Shown here: piece by piece, positions 44,940 to 52,635 of the stretch
Numbering within the stretch: position 1 is the stretch's first letter
Layout of the letters: each line of letters begins with the position of its first letter
NCBI GenBank assembly: GCA_903935095.1
Contig: CAIZQH010000002.1
Span: 45,062 to 109,061, forward strand
Reading direction: 5' to 3'
Origin: an uncultured Flavobacteriales bacterium
GTDB taxonomy: Bacteria > Bacteroidota > Bacteroidia > Flavobacteriales_D > Crocinitomicaceae
Length of the DNA stretch: 64,000 nucleotides
The notes under the pieces: model-generated
Told to the model about the DNA's origin: nothing
The model's database searches: none
What the model saw: only the letters and a program-made list of their open reading frames with translations
Program-made: the position numbers and the translations under genes

Positions 44940-44947
44940 TACCTTTG
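44940..44947 (+). promoter_or_regulatory. Candidate -7 element of the aminotransferase operon
   Basis: TACCTTTG matches TAnnTTTG and lies 16 bases before the ATG at 44964. It is divergent from trmD. Confidence 0.5.
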
Positions 44948-44963
44948 CAAACAAATTCATCAC

Positions 44964-46157
44964 ATGATACAGTTATCCGAACGATTATTAGCAATGGAAG
45001 AGTCTGCAACCATTGCCATGTCAAGAAAAAGTAGAGAATTAAAAGCGCAAGGACTCGATGTCATTTCATTGTCCCTGGGAGAGCCTGACTTTCATACGCC
45101 ACAGTTTATTAAGGATGCTGCGGTGGAAGCAATGGAACAAAATTACACGATGTATACACCCGTTCCAGGATACGATGATTTACGTGAAAGCATTTCAGAG
45201 AAATTCCGTCGCGACAACCACTTGAATTATAGCAAAGATCAAATCGTTGTTTCTACTGGAGCAAAGCAATCGATTGCGAATGTCGTGTTGAGTTTAATCA
45301 ATCATGGAGACGAGGTCATTATTCCGGCGCCATTTTGGGTTTCCTACTTGGAAATCGTGAAAGTTGCCGAAGGAGTTCCTGTGGTCATTCATGCAGGAAT
45401 TGAAAAAGACTTTAAAATTACCGGAGCAGATTTGGAAGCAGCGATTACACCGAAGACTAAACTATTCATGTTTTCGACGCCATGTAATCCAACGGGATCA
45501 GTGTATACTAAAGAAGAATTACAGGACATCGCGAATGTCCTTAAAAAATACCCACACATTGTTGCGCTGAGTGACGAAATATACGAACACATCAACTTCA
45601 TTGGTAAACATGAATCTTTGGCTCAATTTCCAGAAGTCTATAACCAAGTAGTTACCGTAAATGGTGTTTCCAAAGCATGGGCTATGACAGGTTGGCGTTT
45701 GGGATACATTGGAGCTCCGAAAGAAATTGCTGCGGCTTGTGACAAGGTTCAGGGACAATTCACTTCTGCAACTTGTTCCATAACGCAACGTGCCACAATT
45801 GCGGCAATGAAAGCAGATCCTTCCGTGTTAAAAGAAATGATTGCGGCATTTAAAAGTCGTCGCGCTTTGGTATTGAAAGGACTTGCTGAAATTCCAGGGT
45901 TGATTTCCAATCAGCCAGGTGGCGCATTTTACGTGTTCCCAGATTGCTCATCTTACTTTGGTAAGAAATATGGCGACAAAACCATCAAAAACTCTGATGA
46001 ACTTTGTCTGTATTTATTGGAAGAAGGATTAGTTGCATTAGTTGGAGGAGAATCCTTCGGTGCACCTAATTGCTTTAGAATTTCTTATGCAGCATCTGAA
46101 GAAACATTAACAAAAGCGCTTTCTCGAATGAAAGAAGCGTTGGCAAAACTGAACTAA
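44964..46157 (+). CDS. Class I/II aspartate-type aminotransferase
   Basis: The 397-residue protein matches the AspC/AAT-like fold type I family: [33 protein letters not shown] and the PLP-lysine segment [20 protein letters not shown] (Lys about 237). It most likely transaminates aspartate and 2-oxoglutarate; aromatic or other amino acids are possible. The next gene starts on its last base (TAATG), so these are co-transcribed. Confidence 0.92.
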   Translation: MIQLSERLLAMEESATIAMSRKSRELKAQGLDVISLSLGEPDFHTPQFIKDAAVEAMEQNYTMYTPVPGYDDLRESISEKFRRDNHLNYSKDQIVVSTGAKQSIANVVLSLINHGDEVIIPAPFWVSYLEIVKVAEGVPVVIHAGIEKDFKITGADLEAAITPKTKLFMFSTPCNPTGSVYTKEELQDIANVLKKYPHIVALSDEIYEHINFIGKHESLAQFPEVYNQVVTVNGVSKAWAMTGWRLGYIGAPKEIAAACDKVQGQFTSATCSITQRATIAAMKADPSVLKEMIAAFKSRRALVLKGLAEIPGLISNQPGGAFYVFPDCSSYFGKKYGDKTIKNSDELCLYLLEEGLVALVGGESFGAPNCFRISYAASEETLTKALSRMKEALAKLN

Positions 46158-47137
46158 TGAATTTCCAAGATTTATTTGATCGATTTTCTACGAAACGTGT
46201 CCTCGTTATTGGCGATGTCATGGTTGATGCCTATTTAAAAGGAAAAGTCAATCGAATGAGTCCGGAAGCACCTGTTCCAATCGTTGATTTGTTTGAAAAA
46301 GATGAACGCATCGGCGGAGCAGGAAACGTCGCATTAAATTTAGCGGCTCTTGGTGCTTCACCTATTATTTGCAGTGTCATTGGAGCAGATAGTGAAGGAA
46401 AACGACTGATACAATTATTCAAGGAAGCAAACATTTCCACGGATGGGATTTATGCATCAGCCAATAGACGCACAACAGTTAAAACGCGCGTACTATCGAA
46501 CAATCAACAATTATTGCGTATTGATTCAGAGGATACATCCTTGATCTCGAAAGAAGAAGAAACACAGCTTTACCAACAAATTGAGCGAATCGTGGAGCAA
46601 GGAATCGATGGAATCATTTTTGAAGATTACAACAAAGGTGTCTTGACTTCACATTTGATTTCTTCTGTGATGATCTTGGCAAAATTCCACGGAATCCCCA
46701 CGACTGTTGACCCGAAAAAAGACCAATTCTTTTCCTACCGAGGATGCACCTTGTTTAAGCCGAATTTGAAGGAATTGAAAGAAGGATTAAAAATAGAGTT
46801 TGATTTCAAAAATGACAAAGAATCCTTCTTAAAGGCCGTCGCTCAATTGGAGGAAAGCCTTGAAAATGACATTTCATTCATCACCCTTTCAGAACACGGC
46901 GTTTTTATTCAAAAGGATCAACCCGTTTTCATTCCCGCACATTTGCGCAATATCGCGGATGTTTCCGGCGCTGGAGATACCGTTATTGCTGTCGCGACAT
47001 TGTGCTTAATTTCCGGAGCCGAGATTCATACGATTGCGGCCATTGCGAATATTGCTGGCGGACTCGTATGCGAGCAGCCGGGTGTTGTCAGTATTGAAAA
47101 AGAACGATTAATGAACGAAGTAAACAAACTCTTGTAA
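46157..47137 (+). CDS. PfkB family kinase, heptose-7-phosphate kinase-like (RfaE/HldE N-domain)
   Basis: The 326-residue protein has the RfaE kinase pattern: VLVIGDVMVDAYLKGKVNRM, SPEAPVPIVD, RIGGAGNVALNLAALG and the C-terminal anion hole DVSGAGDTVIAVATLCL. It would phosphorylate D-glycero-beta-D-manno-heptose-7-phosphate for LPS core, as a stand-alone kinase without the nucleotidyltransferase half found in E. coli HldE. Bacteroidota often carry the two halves apart. Confidence 0.88.
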   Translation: MNFQDLFDRFSTKRVLVIGDVMVDAYLKGKVNRMSPEAPVPIVDLFEKDERIGGAGNVALNLAALGASPIICSVIGADSEGKRLIQLFKEANISTDGIYASANRRTTVKTRVLSNNQQLLRIDSEDTSLISKEEETQLYQQIERIVEQGIDGIIFEDYNKGVLTSHLISSVMILAKFHGIPTTVDPKKDQFFSYRGCTLFKPNLKELKEGLKIEFDFKNDKESFLKAVAQLEESLENDISFITLSEHGVFIQKDQPVFIPAHLRNIADVSGAGDTVIAVATLCLISGAEIHTIAAIANIAGGLVCEQPGVVSIEKERLMNEVNKLL

Positions 47138-47139
47138 AC

Positions 47140-47871
47140 ATGGAACCTAAAGTGGTTAAGCCCTATAATACTGACAAATCAAAAAAAGAGGAAGTTGCGC
47201 AAATGTTCAACAATATTTCAGCGAACTATGATTTCTTGAATCACTTTTTATCCTTGGGCATTGATCACATTTGGCGAAGAAGAGCTGTTAAGGAACTGAA
47301 ATCCATTCAGCCAAAAAAATTATTAGATATCGCGACAGGTACTGGAGATTTTGCCATTGCTTGCTTGAAGTTACATCCTGAACAAATCATTGGATTGGAC
47401 ATTTCATCTGGAATGTTGGAAGTAGGTAAGCAAAAGATGATCAAGCGCAAGCACGACCACATTATTTCCATGCAATTAGGGGATTCTGAAAATTTACCTT
47501 TCGCAGATGGGGAATTTGACGGGTTAACAGTAGGATTTGGGGTTCGAAACTTCGAAAACCTAGAGAAAGGACTGAGTGAAATGCTACGTGTTTTGGGTCC
47601 AGGTGGAAGAGCGGTGATTCTTGAGTTTTCCAAACCAAAAATGTTTCCCATCAAGCAATTGTTCAATTTCTACTCGAAATATTTTATTCCTTTCTTTGGC
47701 AAACGCATTTCGAAAGACGAACGTGCTTACGCCTATTTACCTGAAAGTGTTGCCGCTTTTCCAGAAGGAAAAGAAATGCAAGTATTAATGGAAAAAGTTG
47801 GCTATACCTCTGTAAAAATCATTCCTCTTAGCGGAGGTATTTCAAGTATCTACATCGGAACTAAAAATTAA
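47140..47871 (+). CDS. ubiE: Demethylmenaquinone methyltransferase (UbiE/MenG)
   Basis: The 243-residue protein has the UbiE signatures YDFLNHFLSLGIDHIWRRRA, DIATGTGDFAIA (SAM motif I) and RVLGPGGRAVILEFSKP. It methylates demethylmenaquinone; Bacteroidota use menaquinone, so that is the expected substrate. It starts 2 bases after the kinase gene, and porT follows, an order I recall from other Flavobacteriia. Confidence 0.94.
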   Translation: MEPKVVKPYNTDKSKKEEVAQMFNNISANYDFLNHFLSLGIDHIWRRRAVKELKSIQPKKLLDIATGTGDFAIACLKLHPEQIIGLDISSGMLEVGKQKMIKRKHDHIISMQLGDSENLPFADGEFDGLTVGFGVRNFENLEKGLSEMLRVLGPGGRAVILEFSKPKMFPIKQLFNFYSKYFIPFFGKRISKDERAYAYLPESVAAFPEGKEMQVLMEKVGYTSVKIIPLSGGISSIYIGTKN

Positions 47872-47906
47872 AGCAACAAAGTCCACAAGTTGACGTTATA
47901 TTCTAC

Positions 47907-48614
47907 ATGAAGCGCATTCTCATTCTTTTTGTACTCCTTACAAGCATTAGCTTTTCCCAAAAAGCGAAGCAACAATTGTATAAGAATTTTGACAAACGAT
48001 TGCTTCATTTTGGATTCATGCTAGGCATCAATTCTTCCGATTTTAATGTGTATCAAAAAGTGGACGCATACCAAAAATATGGGATTTTATCGATTTCAAA
48101 CGATGCGCAACCAGGTGGGCAATTAGGGATTTTAACGACTATCAAGTTAGGAACTCCTACCATTCGATTTCGATTTATTCCAACCTTATCTTTTCAGGAA
48201 CGTGTTTTGAATTACTCGAGTATCGATACCTTTAATTTCCCAAAAGGAGTCGGACAACAGCGCATCAACTCCACAAATTTAGATTTCCCCATGATGTTGC
48301 AATTTCGAACGCGTCGCTACAACAATTTTACTGCTTATTCCTTGATTGGCGTTCAATATTCCATGGACTTACAATCTCAAGAAGATGCATCCCAAAATTT
48401 TTACGATCCCTTTATAAAAATCAAACGCAACGATTGGCAAGGTCAAATTGGTGCAGGGATTGAATTTTTCGCCCCTTATTTTAAATTTGGTATGGAATTA
48501 AAATATTCACAAGGATTTAAAAGTAGCTTTATTCAAGATTTCACTACTGTAGCTAATCCAATTGATCGTTTATACAACCGTGGATGGTGTTTTTCCATCA
48601 TTTTTGAAGGATAA
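47907..48614 (+). CDS. porT: T9SS outer-membrane protein PorT
   Basis: The 235-residue protein has a signal peptide (MKRILILFVLLTSISFSQ) and the PorT-like start (FDKRLLHFGFMLGINSSDF) followed by beta-barrel sequence. PorT is a component needed for type IX secretion (SprT in Flavobacterium). Its position behind ubiE supports the specific assignment over a generic barrel. It overlaps the next gene by one base (TAATG). Confidence 0.85.
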   Translation: MKRILILFVLLTSISFSQKAKQQLYKNFDKRLLHFGFMLGINSSDFNVYQKVDAYQKYGILSISNDAQPGGQLGILTTIKLGTPTIRFRFIPTLSFQERVLNYSSIDTFNFPKGVGQQRINSTNLDFPMMLQFRTRRYNNFTAYSLIGVQYSMDLQSQEDASQNFYDPFIKIKRNDWQGQIGAGIEFFAPYFKFGMELKYSQGFKSSFIQDFTTVANPIDRLYNRGWCFSIIFEG

Positions 48615-50158
48615 TGAATGAATTAAACTTTTCATGCACACCTGAGGAAGCAAAAGATGATTCTTATCTTGAAAATCGCATACGGCAAGAACTTGGAATT
48701 TCTCCCAAACAAAAACTAACGTATCGATGGCGAAAACGCAGCATTGATGCGCGAAATAGACACATTAAAGTCAATGCATCCTTTGAGGTATGGATTGACG
48801 AGGAAGAAAGTCCGCGATTTGAATCCTATCAATTTCCAACGATCAAAGACGCGGAAGAAATTCACATCATTGGTGCTGGTCCAGCAGGACTCTTTGCCGC
48901 ATTAGAAGCCATTCTTCAAGGGAAGAAACCCATTTTATTCGAACGCGGAAAAGATGTTCGAAACAGGCGTAGAGATTTAGCACAATTGGCAAAATCCTCC
49001 ATCCTTAATCCTGAATCAAATTATTGTTTTGGAGAAGGCGGCGCCGGAACATATTCAGATGGAAAGCTTTACACGCGTTCGAAAAAAAGAGGCGATGTCC
49101 AAAAAGTCATGCAGTTACTTGTCCAGTTTGGAGCTACCGAAGATATTTTAGTTGATGCACATCCACACATTGGAACGAATAAACTTCCGCAATTAATTGT
49201 AGCGATTCGCGAGCAAATCATTGCATGCGGAGGCGAAATTCACTTTGAACACAAACTGACTGACCTAGAAGTATCCAAAGACAAAATCATAGCACTGGAA
49301 ATCAATGGATCCAAGAAAATAGATGTGAATCACATCATCTTGGCTACTGGTCATTCTGCAAGGGACATTTTTTACTTGCTGCATAAACGAAACATCGAAG
49401 TCAAAGCCAAACCCTTTGCATTAGGCGTTCGTGTAGAGCACACACAAGCGTTTATCGACAAATTGCAATACCATGGAAGATTAAACGACGAATTTCTCCC
49501 TCCTGCTTCCTACAGTTTGGTTACACAAGTAGATGGTAAAGGCGTGTATTCCTTTTGCATGTGTCCGGGTGGAATTATTGCTCCGTGTGCTACAGATCAA
49601 CAAGAAGTGGTAACGAATGGTTGGTCTCCATCCAAACGCAATAATCCCTATTCAAATTCGGGAATCGTGGTGAGCATTGACCCAACTGATTTTGGTCATC
49701 CCGAAAATCCATTTGTCTGTTTAGAATTTCAACAATCCATTGAAAGAGCCTCTTGGGAGGCAGCCGGAAAAACGCAAAAAGTTCCAGCGCAATGTTTAAA
49801 AGATTTTGTTCAACAGAAAAAATCAACGGAATTCCCAAGAAGTTCCTATCAGCCTGGAATCACGAGTGTAGAGATGGATGATATTTTCCCGCCGTTTATC
49901 CTCAATCGCTTGCGACAAGCGTTTAATGATTTTGATAAAAAAATGCCTGGTTTCATCACCAATGACGCTGTGATACACGCACCTGAATCTCGTACGTCAT
50001 CTCCTATATTGATTCCAAGAGATCCCGAGACATGGCGACACCCTCACGTTTCGAATTTATATCCATGTGCAGAAGGCGCAGGATACGCTGGTGGAATCGT
50101 TTCTGCGGCGATTGACGGTATGAATTGTATTTCTAAAATTTGTGAAGTCCAAAAATAG
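48614..50158 (+). CDS. FAD-dependent oxidoreductase (dehydrogenase-like)
   Basis: The 514-residue protein has a short N-terminal domain (residues 1-85, KQKLTYRWRKRSIDARNRHI) and then an FAD-binding GxGxxG motif (HIIGAGPAGLFAALEAILQG) with FGEGGAGTYSDGKLYTR and an ending GAGYAGGIVSAAIDGMNC. It belongs to a widespread family annotated only as FAD-dependent dehydrogenase; the substrate is unknown. It starts inside the porT stop codon. Confidence 0.85.
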   Translation: MNELNFSCTPEEAKDDSYLENRIRQELGISPKQKLTYRWRKRSIDARNRHIKVNASFEVWIDEEESPRFESYQFPTIKDAEEIHIIGAGPAGLFAALEAILQGKKPILFERGKDVRNRRRDLAQLAKSSILNPESNYCFGEGGAGTYSDGKLYTRSKKRGDVQKVMQLLVQFGATEDILVDAHPHIGTNKLPQLIVAIREQIIACGGEIHFEHKLTDLEVSKDKIIALEINGSKKIDVNHIILATGHSARDIFYLLHKRNIEVKAKPFALGVRVEHTQAFIDKLQYHGRLNDEFLPPASYSLVTQVDGKGVYSFCMCPGGIIAPCATDQQEVVTNGWSPSKRNNPYSNSGIVVSIDPTDFGHPENPFVCLEFQQSIERASWEAAGKTQKVPAQCLKDFVQQKKSTEFPRSSYQPGITSVEMDDIFPPFILNRLRQAFNDFDKKMPGFITNDAVIHAPESRTSSPILIPRDPETWRHPHVSNLYPCAEGAGYAGGIVSAAIDGMNCISKICEVQK

Positions 50159-50216
50159 AAAAGGTATTTCTTTTCAAATTATCTCAAAATTGCCTATTTC
50201 TCAGCTCCGCTTTGTG

Positions 50217-50224
50217 TAACTTTG
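50217..50224 (+). promoter_or_regulatory. Candidate -7 element of mnmA, abutting the start codon
   Basis: TAACTTTG is followed by TCCT and then the mnmA ATG at 50229. A TTG at 50190-50192 might be a -33 element, though the spacing (24 bases) is slightly long. A leaderless mRNA is predicted. Confidence 0.5.
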
Positions 50225-50228
50225 TCCT

Positions 50229-51407
50229 ATGAAACGAGTAGTTGTTGGACTTTCTGGCGGCGTTGATTCCAGTGTCAGTGCTTTGTTGTTAAAAGAACAA
50301 GGATACGAGGTTATTGGCATGTTTATGCGCAATTGGCATGATGAATCTGTCACACTTTCGGATGAATGTCCGTGGATTGACGATTCCAACGACGCACTTT
50401 TAATCGCCCAGCAACTTGGAATTCCATTTCAAGTGATCGATTTAAGCGAGGCTTACAAAAGTCGGATTGTAGATTACATGTTCATGGAATACGAGCGCGG
50501 TAGAACGCCGAATCCAGATGTTCTTTGTAATAGAGAAATCAAATTTGATGTTTTTCTAAAGGCGGCAATGGAATTAGGTGCAGATTATGTCGCAACAGGT
50601 CACTATTGTCAAAAACAAGAGAATTCAGACGGTAGCTTCAGTTTGCGTGCTGGAGCCGATAAAAATAAGGATCAATCGTATTTTCTGTGTCAAATCAGTC
50701 AGGAACAACTTTCCAAGGCCCTCTTCCCTATTGGCGCATTAGAGAAGTCTGAGGTACGCGAAATAGCCTTAAAACACGATTTAGTTACCGCAACGAAAAA
50801 GGATTCACAAGGACTGTGTTTTGTAGGTAAAATTGCACTTCCTACCTTCTTGCAGCAGCAGTTAGCACCGAAGTTGGGAAACGTGATTGAAATCCCGATG
50901 GACATGCCACAATTTCTTGCTTATGCAAACATTCCAAGGGATCAGGATCATGTTGAACAATTAGCGGCTCCCTTTGAATACCAAGAATCCGACGGACAAA
51001 AAGTGACGACGCATCAAGGTGCGCATTATTACACGGTAGGACAACGCAAAGGATTACACATTGGCGGTCGTCCTGAACCTAGTTTCGTGATTGGCATCAA
51101 TACAGAAACAAATTCCGTTTATTCGGGACAAACAGATGAACATCCTGGATTGAATCGGATCGCTTTAAAATTAGAGGAAAGCTCCTTGAATTGGATCATT
51201 CGCTCTGAGGTGTTTGATGCCGAAAATCGCTTAAAGTGTCAAATAAGAATACGTTATCGACAAGCCTTGCAATCAGGGACTTTGATCAAGAAAAATAAAG
51301 AATACTTCATTCTTTTCGATGACTTACAAAAAGGAATTACCCCTGGACAGTTTGCGGCATGGTATCAAGATGGTGTGTTGATTGGGTCCGCTGTTATTGA
51401 ACATTAA
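50229..51407 (+). CDS. mnmA: tRNA-specific 2-thiouridylase MnmA
   Basis: The 392-residue protein has the ATP-binding loop GLSGGVDSSVSALLL, the first catalytic Cys in NPDVLCNREIKF (near residue 99) and the second in DSQGLCFVGKI (near 197). MnmA thiolates U34 of tRNAs for Lys, Glu and Gln, with sulfur from a cysteine desulfurase such as the one at 24376. It is preceded by its own promoter element and has no downstream partner. Confidence 0.96.
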   Translation: MKRVVVGLSGGVDSSVSALLLKEQGYEVIGMFMRNWHDESVTLSDECPWIDDSNDALLIAQQLGIPFQVIDLSEAYKSRIVDYMFMEYERGRTPNPDVLCNREIKFDVFLKAAMELGADYVATGHYCQKQENSDGSFSLRAGADKNKDQSYFLCQISQEQLSKALFPIGALEKSEVREIALKHDLVTATKKDSQGLCFVGKIALPTFLQQQLAPKLGNVIEIPMDMPQFLAYANIPRDQDHVEQLAAPFEYQESDGQKVTTHQGAHYYTVGQRKGLHIGGRPEPSFVIGINTETNSVYSGQTDEHPGLNRIALKLEESSLNWIIRSEVFDAENRLKCQIRIRYRQALQSGTLIKKNKEYFILFDDLQKGITPGQFAAWYQDGVLIGSAVIEH

Positions 51408-51432
51408 AAAAGCCCTCCGTTTCGGGAAGGCT
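51406..51432 (-). terminator. Terminator of the 63-residue protein gene
   Basis: Arms AGCCCTCC (51411-51418) and GGAAGGCT (51425-51432) pair with one mismatch. On the minus strand the hairpin is followed by six T residues; on the plus strand only a weak T-rich stretch follows. It therefore serves best as terminator of the small minus-strand gene, and perhaps weakly of mnmA. Confidence 0.65.
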
Positions 51433-51456
51433 CTTCAACTTATAAAATTTCTCTCG

Positions 51457-51648
51457 TTAATTCAAAATCAAGTCGAATGAAATTTTTTCATCATGAATTT
51501 TGAATTCAGCGAATTTAATACTGTCGAGCAATTCAGCTACTTCAAAAACATTCATTGGACTTTTTGTTCCAAGTTCTCGGTGTTTCGACAATTTCAATTG
51601 CGCATGACTAATTGATTTTGTTCTTAAGGATTGTAAAGAAGTTGTCAT
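51457..51648 (-). CDS. Small protein of 63 residues, unknown function
   Basis: The protein has no signal peptide or membrane segment. Its N-terminal half is basic (MTTSLQSLRTKSISHAQLKL) and its C-terminal half acidic-hydrophobic (FEVAELLDSIKFAEFKIHDE). I do not recognise it. Support for its reality is the ATG start, the absence of any other gene here and a well-formed terminator 25 bases after its stop. Confidence 0.5.
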   Translation of the reverse strand: MTTSLQSLRTKSISHAQLKLSKHRELGTKSPMNVFEVAELLDSIKFAEFKIHDEKISFDLILN

Positions 51649-51807
51649 CGTTTTGTTGTTTGTTGAGAGTCTTTACGCCAAGAATCATTCCAAGGTTTCA
51701 AATCGATCAAAATAATCGTGTGATTCATTAAATAAAATGATTTATATATCTGTTTATCAACTAATTAAAAATTTGATTAAAAACACAAATTTCATTTGAT
51801 AGAATTG

Positions 51808-51815
51808 TATCTTTG
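51808..51815 (+). promoter_or_regulatory. Candidate -7 element abutting the lipoprotein start codon
   Basis: TATCTTTG is followed by TGAA and then the ATG at 51820, the same four-base spacing as at trmD and mnmA. The rest of 51649-51807 is AT-rich and shows no gene. Confidence 0.5.
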
Positions 51816-51819
51816 TGAA

Positions 51820-52590
51820 ATGAAAGCTATTTTAATCCTACTTTTTATGGCATTGGTCCTTCCTTCTTGTCAAGAAGAGAAGAAAAATGTAGAAGTATTT
51901 GACGAAAAACCACAGGAGGACTTATCTAAGTTGCCATTAAAAGAATATGCAAAAAGACATGTAGAGTCAAGTTTGTCGATATTAGGACCTGAGAAATATG
52001 CTTTAGAAATCATCAAAGGGCATTTCGATTGCGACGGTAAAATGGATGCCATCATTTCGGTAAATAGAAAGCAATTTGCCATGGATGAAGCGATGAAATC
52101 CGAGAATCCAGCTAAATCCGCAGAGATGGCCTTCATGGGCAATTACAATTACATCTTCTATTACGACGGTGGATTAAAGCTCATCTCCCCTCCTATTGCC
52201 ATTCCATCTTCCGCATTAGTTCCCTTAAAAGTAAATATAGCGTCGATTAGCGCGGAGTCTTACCAAGACATACTCATCGATTACCGCATTCGCAATGCGA
52301 ATTTCAGGGATGTCTTTACCGTAACAAATCACACGCCACGAAAAGTGTTTGAATGGAAGACCTTCGATGGACTCGGCACAGACAAAACGGAGGCGTATAC
52401 CTTTGAATACACGACAGGTAAATATGGTCCAGAAAAGGACATCATTTTGTACGAATCTACTTTAGAGAAGCTTCCTGCCAATGCGGACAAAAACACCTAC
52501 GAACCGAAAGTGACGAAGACATCCAAAGTAGCTTTTCACTTTTTCTATATTCCTCAGGAGCAGAAATACGGGATGTTAAAAAACAACTAA
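51820..52590 (+). CDS. Lipoprotein of unknown function
   Basis: The 256-residue protein has a lipoprotein signal (MKAILILLFMALVLPSC; Cys17) and an acidic linker (EEKKNVEVFDEKPQED), followed by a domain with FDCDGKMDAIISVNRKQ, which could bind a metal through its Asp residues (reminiscent of FG-GAP or dockerin-like calcium loops, but only one copy). No family is recognised. ATG 51820 is chosen because the lipoprotein signal starts there and the promoter element sits just before it. Confidence 0.72.
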   Translation: MKAILILLFMALVLPSCQEEKKNVEVFDEKPQEDLSKLPLKEYAKRHVESSLSILGPEKYALEIIKGHFDCDGKMDAIISVNRKQFAMDEAMKSENPAKSAEMAFMGNYNYIFYYDGGLKLISPPIAIPSSALVPLKVNIASISAESYQDILIDYRIRNANFRDVFTVTNHTPRKVFEWKTFDGLGTDKTEAYTFEYTTGKYGPEKDIILYESTLEKLPANADKNTYEPKVTKTSKVAFHFFYIPQEQKYGMLKNN

Positions 52591-52614
52591 AGGCCGAGTT
52601 TCCCCGACCTTTAG
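52578..52614 (-). terminator. Terminator of the TonB-dependent receptor gene
   Basis: CTAAAGG (52587-52593) and CCTTTAG (52608-52614) pair, and parts of the inner GC-rich sequence can extend the stem with mismatches. On the minus strand a run of six T residues (52583-52578) follows shortly after. The left arm includes the stop codon of the convergent lipoprotein gene. Confidence 0.6.
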
Positions 52615-52635
52615 CTATTTAATTCTCGCTTTTAG

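Noticed and set aside
44848..45024. Extra 59-codon N-terminal extension of trmD
   Set aside because: TrmD proteins begin MRIDILT. The extension runs across the promoter and into the divergent aminotransferase gene.
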